A stretch of DNA of 64,000 nucleotides from Quillaja saponaria (taxonomy: Eukaryota > Streptophyta > Magnoliopsida > Fabales > Quillajaceae): contig CM055612.1 of assembly GCA_029379385.1 (NCBI GenBank), forward strand, positions 17,732,001 to 17,796,000, read 5' to 3'. The position numbers were made by a program, and so were the translations under genes. This document shows positions 1 to 12,469 of the stretch, one piece after another. The first letter of the stretch is position 1. Every line of letters starts with the position of its first letter. Under the pieces are notes generated by a model. The model worked only from the letters and a program-made list of their open reading frames with translations. It had not been told where the DNA came from and did no database searches.

Positions 1-824
1 AAATCAGACGACATGTCATTCACCTGAAAGTGTCAAAATTCTATAGGATAGTGAAAAACATTTCTAAAGCTCTAATCTTTTGACATCTGAATTTGAAGAT
101 TACCTGAAAGATATTACAAAGAAGTTAAGGAAAATTAAAGGAGTTCTAAATTCTAAAACGTGAATAAGTTAAATACATCTATAAATATAAACCTTTTAGT
201 ACTTACATGCCCCAAAAACATTTCACCTAGTCAATAAGACTATGAACCCCATTAGATATAATCTGATAATACATAATCAAATTTCATTTTGAATCTCAAA
301 TTCACCATATCGGAGAAAAGATGATCCAGAGGATCCAAATCCAACAATTTTTAGCTAGAATTATTAGCCTAGCCTTTTGGATTTATGTGATGTGTCATGC
401 AACATCCACAACCCAAACAGAGATTTTAGCAGAAAATCATAAATGTTAGTACAAGAGTAACAGAGAAACTATGTTTAGGAATGAAACAGCAACAGAATAA
501 ACCTCATACCCAGAAGAGCCGGAAGAATCTCAAAGTTTATCGATTAGGTAACAGTTTCACAGCATTCACAGTGCTGTACATCACAAATAGACAATTATAC
601 CAAATAGCAAATGCCAGCATTAAAATAAATAACAAACAATTAATCGAATCTCCCGGTAATGAAAAATCGTACACACCCAATGGAGAAGAGACAGAAATCA
701 TGCAAAATACGTGATCTGTGGCGGTCTTTTTGAAGAATACGCAAAGGAAAAGAAAAAAGAAGGGCGTGAATGAGAAGGGACAGGTATAGAGTGAAAACCC
801 AGAATGAAATGAAATGGGGTGGAA
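1..824. other. AT-rich sequence, no supported gene
   Basis: No reading frame here has recognisable motifs. A 77-codon plus-strand frame at 481-714 has a low-complexity start and no similarity I recognise. On the minus strand, 700-840 is pyrimidine-rich and could be the 5' UTR of a gene running out of the left edge of the window, but I cannot trace exons. Confidence 0.4.
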
Positions 825-1106
825 TTAATTTATGGTTTCATTATCACAGGCCGAGAATCCAGGTGGAAGAGGACCGCCCAAGCAGTAGAATATCGGGAAT
901 GGAACAACTTCCGATGATTGCAAAGTCAACGGGTTAGAAGGAAACATGGCTTCAAGAACAAATGTGAGGGAAGAAAGGCAGATGGGTTTTGATATGAATG
1001 TGGGTTTCAGGTCCGGTTTTGGGATTTGGTGTTGACGAAGAAAACTTTGAGGGGAAGCAAGTCGGCAACCGTAGTCGTGGCGCGCGTTGCAACACGATTG
1101 GGACAC
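825..1106 (-). CDS. possible short exon or ORF, unknown
   Basis: A 93-codon frame on the minus strand lies in a locally GC-richer island (about 890-1160) inside very AT-rich DNA, which is how a plant first exon often looks. It opens at a GTG rather than an ATG. An ATG slightly upstream (about 1119) opens a different frame of 54 codons that is rich in Arg, Pro and Ser and could be an organelle-targeting leader. No domain is recognisable and no splice sites are obvious. It may be the 5' end of a gene whose rest lies left of the window, or chance. Treat as a weak candidate only. Confidence 0.2.
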   Translation of the reverse strand: MSQSCCNARHDYGCRLASPQSFLRQHQIPKPDLKPTFISKPICLSSLTFVLEAMFPSNPLTLQSSEVVPFPIFYCLGGPLPPGFSACDNETIN

Positions 1107-1159
1107 CCAGCATCCAGGAACAGAACTGAAGCAGTTACTGACTTCAAATCACTCTCTCT

Positions 1160-4100
1160 CCTCTGGAAATGAAAAAGTTACATAATAATTTTTTTTTTTA
1201 AATATTAAAATGTCATATTTTTTTCTTTAAAGTATTTTTTTATGTTTTCTTTTACTTTACTAATTGTTTTTTAATATTGATTGATATGTTAATCTCATAT
1301 TTTTAAATTTTAACATATTATTTTTAATAAAAAAAATATTTGACATAACTAAGTTTGAATACTAAATCAAATAAAGTTTATTTTTTCTTATTTTGTGATA
1401 TAAAAATAAAAATGTAAATTTATATGTACGGAAGAGACAAGCTCAAACACTTGAAAATTAGATAATTTATTTGTACATATCTACTCATGAAATTAATTTT
1501 GAAGAAAAATATGGAAGGACAAGATAGAAATATTTTTATTGATTTTTAAATTTTATATTTAATTAAATTTATAAAATTTATGTTATTTAATTTTTAATTC
1601 TACTTAAATAACATAAAATTTAAAAATATTAATATAATGATCAAAGTGGTAAAAAAAATATTTCAGTTTATAAGACTTATTTGAAAATAAAAATTTTAAA
1701 GTATGACTTATTTATTTTATAAATTTATGACTAGGCTTATTTGACTTTAGTGATATTTAGAAACTATTTTCTCTTTGAAAAATTGCTAAATTTTTTAACA
1801 TAATATATTACTATAAAGAAGAAAAAAACTAACCATATAGAAGAAATTTTATGCTTATCTACTATATTTTATCTTTCAAGATTATATCAGTTTTCAATTT
1901 AGTCTTTCAAAAATTTCTTAGTCAATTTTATTCTTCAAAATTTAAAATGACTCAATTAAGTTTTATTTTTCGTTTATGTATTATGAATCAACAAAATAAC
2001 CATACTTGACAAAAGATAATAACATACATAAGTTGTTTTTATATATTGCAAGACTTTTTGATCATTTGATCATTAAATTATGTAAAATTTACTTTATTTA
2101 TATATAACATGAGAATGAAATAATGTAACTTGATAGAAAAATTCTAAATCATAAAGAATGAAATTGAGTGTAAATATTCCTGGAGAACTAAATTAAAACC
2201 TAAGGTAATCTTAATTTATCTTTTAAATTTATATAGATATAAATTTTTGTTGTTCATATCCTAATTTTTTTTAAAAAAAATTCAGCTTATTTTTATTTAA
2301 AATTCAAAATTATTTTGATCTATTTATAAATGAGGAATATTTTCTTTTTCAATTAATTAAAAAAATTAATTTTTTAACTGAAATATTTAACATAATGCAT
2401 TAATATTAAGAAAAAAAATAGAAAAATAGAGAAAAATTATAAAGTAAATATTTAGGAGTCATTTGAAAAAAAAAGAAAAAAAAGAAATTAAAGTTTGATT
2501 TTTTTGGTACTTTTAAGATAAAAAAGTGGGACTTTTTAATAGTTTTTAAAAATTATCCTATAACACCATCAACATTTCGTCCATCCTACAAACAATGTCG
2601 ATTTCATTAAATTCTAGACCTTAGTATATTTTGAGTAAACTTCAACAAAGGGACGTGTAATTTACTCTAATTAATATTGTGCCGAGATCTTTAAAATTTG
2701 TAACAATAAAATTATAGCTTAACCTAAATTTTAAAATATTAAAATCAAAATTCCAAAGTACATGATATTTTAATTATTAGTGATTAGATTTGTCCAGACC
2801 AATCTACATTAATCTCGACTAATAACCTTTCCCGTGAGATCAAAGGCATACACTCCTTGCCGGACTAGAAAATTTAGCAATACTTGAAAGAGTTTGAGCT
2901 CTTTTGCACCTGTGTCCAGGATTATAAGGCTCATCACACCTGCAGAGTTGCATTTCCTTTTGTGTCAGGGTTGTATGTGTTTGTTTTTGGTGGATAAGGA
3001 AGTGTACTGGTTGGGACTTCTGGTACTATTTGGGTGTAGGTAGTAAAGGTAGTTTGGAATAGTTAGGAATGGTTTATTTCTAGTATGGTTTTGGTGTTTC
3101 TGTAATTATTAAAAGGAATTAAGATGCTTGATCTCTAAAAAGGAATTAGCTCAAAACCGAAAAAACATAGCCAATACGCATGCTACGTACTGTACCTCAA
3201 CACACAAAAATGTAATATTTTTCAATAAATATATATTTATATATGCTCAATGCTTGCATGTATAAGGTGTAAACATAAATGTTTAACATAAGCAATTAAT
3301 TAGCTGGCTACTTATATATAACAAACATACCTCTTGTTTCAAGTCATCAAAAGTGTTAAAGAATAGCCAATTAAATTCCTTGAAATTAGAAAATTGAATA
3401 AGATCTAGTTTAACCAAAGTAGAGTTGTAAGAGCCCCATTAGGATCATGGTCACGATCACAAACAAAACAAGGTACGTCATCCATCCTTAACAAATTATG
3501 TAATGATGGCAGTGGGGTTGGGAAACGGATTATGTTTGTCCTACTAAAATTCACTCAACATCAAATATGACAATCCTATTTAAATTCAAACAAAGATGCA
3601 GTTCTACGTAGATAATTTAATTTACATTTATTATTGCATGAAAGAATTAACATTTGTTCAATATAGGTTTTTTGGTCATATTCTTGTTTAAGGTGATATT
3701 TTTACCCCTATAAAGGTTTGAAGCTAAAACCCAAAAATAAAAATCTAAAACCAAAATCCCTAACAACATGGTTGCATTACACATATAACCGCACTACAAC
3801 ACCTAAGTACCTAACCATTGAAAGATAACCAAAACATAATTGGCACTAGAAAGTCCCACGATTGATTCATAGTATTGCTATTGCATGATTTTAAAACAAA
3901 GCTTCATATTGTTTTTCGTTGATCATAAATTGACACTTGAAGATATTGTGCTCACATATTTCTCTAATTAGTCGTTTTGTTATAATTTGATTGACTTAAC
4001 AAATTTTCTCATTGCAGTTAGACAACTAATTGTTAGCTGACTTGTTATCACAATCAACTAATTTTAAATCTTTAAGTGCATTTTTTAAAATAAAATCTAC

Positions 4101-6375
4101 ATAGATTTGTATAGTAATCATATGATTTTTCACTAAACATATATTAGTACCTTTTTCTTTGCTTTTGTTGTTTTGGCTTTTCATTTGTTGTTTGATTTTA
4201 GTGGGGGCAGGTCATAATATTAGTGACCACACATCACACGACTAGAATCTAGAAATGCAATATAGGTTGAATCTACAAAATTATAGGGTTGTGTGAATTT
4301 TATGGCTCATTTTTTAGGGATTGAGAAGAGATGTAAGGAATTGGAAATAGGTGTGAGAGATTTGAGTGATTGGGATGAGGGCTGGAGATGAGAGGTTTAT
4401 AACTAAATTACTGTGACCAACCTGCTCCTGCCAACTTCGCACACCCTATTTGGATGAATAGCTTGTTTTGTGAGTTAGAAGTTTTTAAGAGCTTCTTCAT
4501 TACAATCACGCTGCAGGGATGAAAGCCGGAAACCATGTGCACCACCAAATAAAATCAAGTGTATCATAGAAATTAAAGAAACATATTCGGTTGTTGAAAA
4601 CTTTGTTCAAAATTTTCAATGGCCCTGCCGAATATGTTTGGTTTACAAGGATAGGAGAAGAAAATCGATGTAAGTATACTAAGCTCTCTATCTCTAATTA
4701 CTTATCGGATGTGTATTATGTAGTTAAATTAATTCTTTGACAATGTATTCCCACTTTCCTTGTCATCTTTGAGATTATACTATATTTAAAAACAAGTTAG
4801 CTGTTATGATATTTCAATAATTATTATAATTAAGGATGGAGTTTACATATTTTTGAAATTATAATTTTGGGAGTTACAAAATTCAAAAAGTTTTGAATAA
4901 TGGAGTTACAAGAAAAAAATTCAATTGATTTGAATTTGTAACCACAACTCTTAATTGAGTTTTTAAAATTCAACATTTTATTACAATTCAATATTTGATT
5001 TTGTAACTTATATCATTTAATTCCTTATTCATTTCAATTTTAAAATTGAAATTTATTTCAATTATTATATTGATATAAGAGTTAGAAATCCTACAACTAT
5101 ATATACCCTACATTCCCACTTTCAATTGCATATATATATATACAACACTATATACATACAATTCTTATAATTCCATCTTTAAATTCTATTATACATTGGG
5201 CAAGGAAAGGTGTGGGCAATGAGAACTCATCTCCTTTCTTGTGTAGAGAATTTAGAGACATACTCTGTGTAGTAGCTGAGCTGTTGTATCATGGGGGCAA
5301 CGTGTCAGGAAACCTCTGCATTGGTTGAGTAATCACCGTGGTGGCAGGAATTGTCTTAAATAAAATGACATATCGGTGCCTCATCTCAGTCTCTACATAT
5401 TTCTTGACTAAGTTTGAATTTAATTATTTATTTACAACAGTTATTTATTTTCGATTGTAATTTTTGTTATTGATTATTGTAATACTGACCAACATTAGCA
5501 TGTACATATTCTTATCAATTATTATTATTATTTATTTATTTAACGATCAGATGTGTTCTGGCCATCTTAAATGCACCTCGACTAATCACTTCTTTGGTCC
5601 AATTGAAGATAGGTCATCCACGACGGGACTAGAGAATTTATGAAAATTTTACACTCACGACCTCCCCAAAGAAGATTCAAATACCTCCAGTTATATTAAC
5701 AATGCTAATAAAATGGATGGATATAGTGCCGCCAACTGAAGAGAATGAAATGCAGTCAATTGTTAAGGGCATTATGAGTGGTGTCTATACAAGCCTATTA
5801 ATAGTCCTATTTTTTTTATACCGTGCATGACACTAATTTCTTCTCGGTAAAAAGTTTTGTTTTCATTTTTACATTTCAACTTGAATTAGTTAACTGTTTT
5901 TGTTTTGTAATTTATATTGCACGATTTATGATAGGAAAAATGAACTGATCGAGGTTCTTCGAGGGATGGATTTTAATTAATGCAAGATAGAATTTATCCT
6001 TTGCATGGTTGCTAGTCACTAGTCTTGTCACCCAAGTTTGTGACCAAACAAATCTCACTTGGTTTTGTTGCAACAAAACCCCACCCTAGAAATGGTATAA
6101 TCCTAACTTGTTGCATCAACATATGACAATTTTAATCTTCAGCTTTTTACTTTATATTCCTTCTAATATTGGATAGTTGGTTCTTTGCTTGCTTAACTAA
6201 TTCCATTTGGTGAGTATAAATTACCCTTGTTAAATTAAATCAAAATCTAATATGTAATGTTTAAATACAATTTGATATTTGACCAAGTTTGATTAATTAC
6301 AAACTGAATTTTACAATATGTGCTTTGAATTGCATGTACATTTCATAAATGACTATCGGGATGTTATAACTTGAA
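1160..6375. other. long AT-rich non-coding stretch
   Basis: About 5 kb without a supportable gene. Two short segments, about 2790-2930 and 5555-5690, share words such as 'ctcgactaat' and 'gactaga' at similar spacing, and look like diverged copies of one dispersed repeat. A small hairpin is at 4579-4639. Otherwise I see only homopolymer and AT-rich sequence. Confidence 0.5.
4579..4639. repeat. 12-bp perfect inverted repeat, hairpin
   Basis: The word aaacatattcgg (4579-4590) recurs as its exact reverse complement ccgaatatgttt (4628-4639). Inside it a second pairing, ttgaaaa with ttttcaa, is possible, so a stem of about 19 bp with one internal loop can form. It is short for a plant miRNA precursor; no function is claimed. 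Confidence 0.5.
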
Positions 6376-6379
6376 TTTT

Positions 6380-6514
6380 TTTTTGTTTTTTTCTTCTTTC
6401 ATTTTTCTTCTTTTTGGACCGACTCCTTTGTTCTAGATTGTTTGTTTTTTTTCTTCTTTCATTTTTCTTCTTTTTGGACCGACTCCTTTGTTCTAGACTG
6501 TTTGTTTTTTTTCT
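6380..6514. repeat. 60-bp tandem duplication, pyrimidine-rich
   Basis: A unit of exactly 60 bp is present twice, followed by a partial third copy. The two full units are nearly identical; the visible difference is attg versus actg after 'ttctag'. The plus strand is T/C-rich. The frames it opens (Lys/Arg/Glu-rich on the minus strand, Phe-rich on the plus) are repeat artefacts, not genes. Confidence 0.85.
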
Positions 6515-8894
6515 TTCATCCAACCAAGCTTTCTCTTGCACAATGGCAGTCTTATTTCACCTCTAATCGTGCCAGACCATTTTCCTTCTTGGAAAGCAAC
6601 TTCCTTCGTTCCTTCTTGCTTTGTAGTCCCATTCCTTCCTTTTCTTAGTGTGACAACCAACTCTGTTTTGGAGCAACCACCCTGTTTTGTACAAAACCGA
6701 GCTCTTTAGCTCTTTTCCTTGTAGTGCTGATCACACCAGCTTCCTTCTCCAACAGAGGGATACCTCTAGTTTGTGTTGGTAGCCATCCTTGAAGGTGGCT
6801 GCAGCTCCAGCCGTTAGGAACAAGAGCTCTATCAACGGCTGCCACAACCTTTTAGGGCATTGAATCATGAGTTTTGAATTGTGTAATAGTTGAATTGTTA
6901 AATTTTTATGGTATGAAAATGGAGCGGAGCTCCTTGTGGTTATTGTGTTGTTGTTGTTATCTTGTTATTGTGTAAAGAATGGTATATGTTTTATGCACTA
7001 TTAGGCATTTTTCACCTTACAGGAAACCCCTATTGAAATTTTTAGTTAAATTACTATATTTTTTAGTAAATGAGTATTTGTATATAATTATGTTTTTATA
7101 AAACTTCATTTTAACTTTTATTTGAGTCATTAATTTTGTGCATCTATTTTATTTGGAGTTCAGGTTATGAAGGTCTGGTTATCTATTCCTCCAGCCAGTC
7201 ATTCTTTTGTGCGGGGTATGAAACTGGAGTTGTTCAAACATGTTCTCCTTCAACTAGATGCTCTTTTAGAGCTAAATGACAGTGTTTTGAGTAAATATCA
7301 TTTTTAGCTGAACATCATTCCAACTGAAGGACTAAAACACAATGTTTAGTCAACAACTGTCAAGAGTCAACATTTGAAGAGTTGAAGATCAATAGTTGTC
7401 TGTGTTAAACATAAAGTTTCATCAAACAAACATATGCTTCTTAAGAATCAACAACTGCACTGGATTATGCCAAAAAAACAACATTTCCTTTATTTCAAGT
7501 GTTGATTTACAATAACTGATCAATGTGAGCTGAAGTCTCGAGAGTTGAAGAGTCAAACTTGAAGAGTGAAGAGTTGAAGTTTGAACAATTGATCTTTCTG
7601 AATTGTTCCAGCAGATGTACTTCACAATTGTTCTTTCGCAGTCATTATTCCTTCTAGAGGAAGTGGATGTAGTTTGTGTTTTTAGATGAACCGCCATAAA
7701 CTTTTTGACCTTTTACTTTATTTATTTGCTCTTTTATTTTAGGTTTATTATTGTGGTGTTTGATCATTTAAAAACTAGTTAAAATTAGTTTTCAAACTAT
7801 TCACCCCTAAAGTTTACAATTTTAACTTAAGTCACACAAAGGATTAAATATATACATACTCATTCCACAAAAAAGACCATTCCTTCAACTTAATACACCA
7901 AATTTACCAAAAGTGCAAGAGTTTAATTACAACATAATAGGTTTCTAATAGGAAAAAAAAAATATACAAGTTCTTATATACAATTTAAGGCCTATTTGGC
8001 CATAAAAGTACACACTATATTAACCCCTACTCCTCTAAGGCAACATATATAATTACTTCCAAGCAATACTCCCCAACAAATGGCAATAATAAAAAATACG
8101 TAGCCAGAGTAACCTACCTTACTTGCCAAGTAACCAGTTTCCAATTTCCTTTGTTTGTGTAACTTCAAGTTCTTGATTTCCTTGCCTTACTTCCTTACCA
8201 GTGTACTACCTCAAATTCGTAACCTAACATAACAACTCTTAACTCTTCCTTCTGGACCTCACGCAAACAACCTCCAAACCTCCTATACTTGTACTAATTG
8301 AACCCACAAACAGAAGTACTTAGGAACACCAAGATGCCTATGGTCTCAGATTTCAATTCACTTGACCCATTCGATGCAATTCTCTCTCTAAGTTTCTCTC
8401 ATCTCTCTCACTAGCCCTCAACATTGAAATGCAGAAAATGGTAGACCAAGTCTCCTTGCATGGTTTTAGTCATGTCATACAAATTTGAGTCTAAACAGAT
8501 CTCACTTTACTTTGTCTTCAACCAAACGCCACCTGAAGTCTAATTGATTCCTATCTACTTAGTGGAATCTAGTGCAACAAATATTGTTATTTCATTATTC
8601 ATCCTTATTTCAATTTAGTTCTCATCATTCACATATCCTTAATAGAAAAGGTAATTTCTTCTAAACAAGTCTCTATACATGTTAAATTTTCTTGTAACTT
8701 TTTTGTTCTAAGAACTTCTCAATTTGCCGAGCTTAATACTTTTCCTAAGCCTCCTTCATTACTAATTTCTATTAATTCAACTCCTGATAAGTAATCTCTC
8801 ACTAATGCCACAATTATCATATTTCCTATGCAATAACATAATGTTAAGGAGGTACAATGTTACAAACCACAAAAAGAATTATTTATTGAAATTA
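6515..8894. other. non-coding, weak dispersed-repeat similarity
   Basis: No gene recognised. The segment around 6925-6960 (a ggagc/ggagct word followed by 'ccttgtg' and 'attgt') resembles 45209-45235. Both are preceded by pyrimidine-rich sequence, suggesting two fragments of one non-coding repeat family. Frames at 6645-6845, 7422-7697 and elsewhere show no protein features. Confidence 0.35.
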
Positions 8895-9293
8895 TCAAAA
8901 GATGCATACACTTAAACAAAAACAAAAAACTAACAAAAAAACATGCACAAAAACTAAATCAGGCATTCCACTCATCCTAAACAAGTGGATGGTAGTTTTG
9001 ACTATTTGGTTCATAAACTTCTTCTTCTCTGTTTCTAGACGACTAGTCAGTGGATGAGTTATAGTACGGAGGCTGTGATAAGTCACAACTTTAGAGTCTA
9101 CCTCAGTTTGCTCATCATCTTCATTTGCAGCTTCTAAAACATTGATGTCTTTTTCAATAGTCTTGACATCACTGTTGTCTTCCCTATTTGTCAGGTTGAT
9201 GCGCTTCCACTCATTCTTTTCCTCCTCATCTCTTTCATAACATTTTTTTTTACAAAATTTATTACAATTCTTGCTGCAAATATTATTTGCCTA
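8895..9293 (-). pseudogene. unidentified Cys-rich/acidic coding-like frame
   Basis: One minus-strand frame stays open from a stop at about 9291 down to the stop near 8895, about 130 codons. From its N-terminal side it reads a cysteine cluster with spacing C-x3-C-x3-C-x3-C, then an acidic stretch (ERDEEEKNEW), a region rich in D/E/N, then a basic segment (ETEKKKF) and a hydrophobic tail. The first ATG is far inside (about 9086), so the upstream part would have to be a downstream exon; an AG lies just before the open stretch. Composition is more protein-like than the surrounding frames, but I recognise no family. It lies 190 bp left of the copia element and may be a gene remnant. Confidence 0.3.
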
Positions 9294-9480
9294 ACTTTTT
9301 TTCTTTCTCACAGATGTTGTGAATTACTTAGGAACTAAATGAGATATATATACATGAATTGAACGCTTTGGAGGTTAAGACCATATGCGTCGCCTATAAG
9401 AATATGATTGTAAAAGTCTAAGAACCGTGTTGATATTCATGTGAGATAACTTGTAAATTTTTGCATACTTGAATTATTAC

Positions 9481-9875
9481 TGTTGAAAATAATAAACTTT
9501 ATTTTCCTATAATAAATTGTTAGTGGAACTTAAAAAGGTGTGAGTTATTTTGATGTAATGGGTTTTAAGAGGTAGTTAATTTCTTATAATGGGTGGCTAT
9601 AAATTATTGTGTGCTAGTGGAAGTTTTTTTGTTGTTGTTAATGTGTAATAAAATTGTAGTAATGGGTTGGAGTCCTTAATGTCTAGGATAATGGGTGTTA
9701 AAGTCATATTAGTGCACATTTAGTTGTGTGACTTTAGAGTTACTATTATGAGTCTTATAAATACCTATTGTATGTTTTCAATTTGATATTAAGCAAAGTA
9801 GAAGTTGTCTTTTGAGTATTCCAATTTGTTCATCATCTTCAATTTTATGTGTTGTGCTCACCACATTTTCTATCA
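9481..9875 (+). repeat. 5' LTR of copia element
   Basis: 395 bp, beginning TGTTG and ending TATCA. Aligned by eye with the 3' LTR I count about 28 substitutions and two single-base gaps, about 7 percent. A TATA-like 'ttataaatac' lies near 9757. Confidence 0.95.
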
Positions 9876-9878
9876 AAG

Positions 9879-9890
9879 TGGTATCAGAGC
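9879..9890 (+). promoter_or_regulatory. primer-binding site (tRNA-iMet)
   Basis: TGGTATCAGAGC, three bases after the 5' LTR, is the standard complement to the 3' end of plant initiator tRNA-Met used by copia elements. Confidence 0.95.
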
Positions 9891-9919
9891 CTAGTTCTCT
9901 AATTTGGTGAGTTTGAGAG

Positions 9920-10821
9920 ATGTCTACTGGATCAAGAATATTCTCATTTCAATATCCTTGTCTTACTAAAGACAACTATGGCAATTGGTGTCTTCGTATG
10001 AAAGCTTTACTTGGTGGACAAGATGCATGGGAGATCGTAGAGAAAGGATATGTCCAATCATAAGATGAAGCTGTTTTGTCTGCAGCTCAAAAAGATGCCT
10101 TACAAAAGGCTAGGAAGAAGGATCATCAAGCTCTCACCCTCATCTATCAAGGGTTGGATGAGTCCATGTTTGAGAATGTGGCACTAGCAACTACAACCAA
10201 GGAAGCTTGGGAGATATTGCAAAGCTTTCTCTAAGGAGTTGAAAAAGTGAAGAAGATTCGACTTCAAGCATTAACAGGAGATTTTGAAGCCTTGCACATG
10301 AAGGAATTTGAGTCAATTTCGGATTATTTTTCAAGAATGCTAGCCACTGTCAACCAATTGAAAAGATATGGAGAAAAAGTAGAAGATCTTCGTGTGGTGG
10401 AGAAAATCCTTCGCTCTTTGCAACCAAAATTTGATTACATTGTCGTTGCAATTGAAAAATCGAAAGACTTGGAGACCATGTCTATTGAGCAACTCATGGA
10501 ATCATTACAAGCCCATGAAGAAAGATTTAAGAAGAAGGAAGAGAAGCCGCTTGAACAAGCTCTCTAAGCCAAGGTTTCTTTCAAAGAAAAAGATAATGTA
10601 CAAGAAAGAAACCAAAGAGGTCATGGTCGTGGACGAGGAAGAGGAGGAAGAGGAAGATGAGGATATCATTTTGAGAATAATAACGAAGGAAGAGGCCACA
10701 ATCATCAAGAGGCCGTAGAAGAGGAAGAGGAAATTATGCAAGACCAAATGAGAAGAGGTATGACAAGAGCAATGTTGAATGCTATAATTGTCATAAATTT
10801 GGTTATTTTGCTTCGGAATGT
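9920..10821 (+). pseudogene. copia gag pseudogene (UBN2 region and zinc knuckle)
   Basis: The frame opening at ATG 9920 reads a copia Gag: an N-terminal block with DNYGNWCLRMKALL, a central block around [15 protein letters not shown] and [10 protein letters not shown], and an arginine/glycine-rich segment encoded around 10615-10657. In-frame stops sit at 10061, 10232, 10565 and 10658. The reading frame then shifts before the zinc knuckle at 10780-10821, whose pattern is C-x2-C-x4-Y-x4-C: the zinc-binding histidine is replaced by tyrosine. Gag would coat the element RNA in virus-like particles; this copy is dead. Confidence 0.9.
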
Positions 10822-12270
10822 CGCAATACTAATGTTGTTGAAGAGAATGCTAATCTACTTGAATACAAAGAAGAAGTGGAAGAGCCAACTTTGTTACTAG
10901 CATTCAAAGGAGATGAAAAAGAGGTGATCAAGAGTTCGTGGTACCTTAACAATGGTGCAAGTAATCATATGTGTGGGGACAAAAGCAAATTTTTGGAGAT
11001 TGATGAAAAAATGAGTGGATTTGTGACCTTTAGAGACTTTTCCAAAATTCCAGTCAAAGGAAAATGTACCATTTTAATTTCCTTGAAAGATGGTAGTCAT
11101 AAGCTCATTTATGATGTTTATTATGTTCAAAAATTAAAAAGTAATATTTTAAGTTTAGGACAACTTTTGGAGAAGAGTTATGAAATCCATATGAAAGATA
11201 AAAACCTTTGGCTTAGAGACCAAGATGCTAATCTTATTGCTAAGGTGTCCATGACAAGAAACATGATGTTCATTTTGAATCTCCAAAATGATGGTACCAA
11301 ATGTTTAAAGATGTGTGCAAAAGATTCAACATGGCGTTGACATATATGGTTGGGTCATTTGAATTTTGGAGGACTCAAGAATTTGGGAGAGAAGAAGATG
11401 GTGTCTGGGTTGCCATTCATTGACCACCCAAATCAATTGTGTGAAGCATGCCTCCTTGGAAAATATACAACAAAGAGTTTTCCTAAAGAAGCCACAAAAG
11501 CAACCGAGCCACTTCAGCTTATTCATACCGATGTGTGTGGACCAATCAAACCATGCTCATTTGGTAAAAATCATTATTTTTTGTTTTTCATTGATGATTG
11601 TACTCGCAAAACATGGGTTTATTTTTTGAAGAAAAAATCAGAGGCTTTTGAGGTGTTCAAAAAGTTTAAAGCTCTTGTTGAAAAAGATAGTGGTCATGTA
11701 ATTAAATCTTTAAGGTTCGATAGAGGAGGCGAATTCACTTCAAATGAATTCAATATCTTTTGTGAAACACAAGGAATTCATCGTCCTTTAACAGTTCCTA
11801 CGACACCACAACAAAATGGTGTAGCAGAAAGGAAGAATAGAACAATTCCTAATATGGCCCGATGTTTGTTGAAATCTAAGAATATGCCTAAAGAATTTTG
11901 GGCATAAGCTGTTTCTTGTGCAGTTTATTCGTCCAACAGATGTCCAACCAAAGGTGTGGAGAATCAAACACCTCAAGAAGCTTGGAGTGGAAAGAAGCCA
12001 ATTATCTCTCACTTGCGAATTTTTGGAAACATTGCCTATGCCCATGTACTGGATCAAGAGAGATCTAAACTTGATGATTGAAGTGTGAAGTATGTATTTA
12101 TTGGCTATGATTCAAATTCCAACGGGTACAAGCTTTATAACCCAAGGAATGGAAAAATCATAGTTAGTAGAGATGTTGAGTTCAATGAAGATGAAACATG
12201 GAATTGAGATGTTCAAGAAGAAGAAAGTTACAATTTTTTTTCTTACTTTGAAGAAGAACAAGATATATAA
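10822..12270 (+). pseudogene. copia protease and integrase pseudogene
   Basis: Continuous with the zinc-knuckle frame. The protease core reads W-Y-L-N-N-G-A-S at about 10939-10962; the catalytic Asp of the usual D-[TSN]-G motif is Asn. After a TGA at 11338 the integrase follows: an HHCC-type zinc region (GHLNFGG ... CEACLLGK), then the catalytic residues Asp in IHTDVCGP (codon 11530), Asp in RFDRGGEF (11719) and Glu in GVAERKN (11827). Further stops occur at 11905, 12079, 12205 and 12268. The three integrase catalytic positions survive, but the chain is broken. Confidence 0.92.
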
Positions 12271-12469
12271 GCACTATTAAAAGCCATTACTCCACCTCCA
12301 TCATCAACTCCTTCATCAGAAAAAAGTTCAAGTGATAAGTCACAAAAAACAAGAGTCTTCTTGATCTTTATGAAAATACAGAAGTGATAGAAGATGTTAA
12401 TTTATTTTGTCTTGTTGCAGATAGTGAACCATTATTTTTTGAAGAAGCTGAAAATGACAAGAAGTTGAG

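Noticed and set aside
9481..9875. Dating the copia insertion precisely
   Set aside because: With an outside plant rate of about 1.3e-8 per site per year, 7 percent gives a few million years, but the excess of methylation-type changes makes this unreliable.
10505..10747. Ser-rich minus-strand frame
   Set aside because: Antisense of the GA-rich Arg/Gly part of the copia gag.
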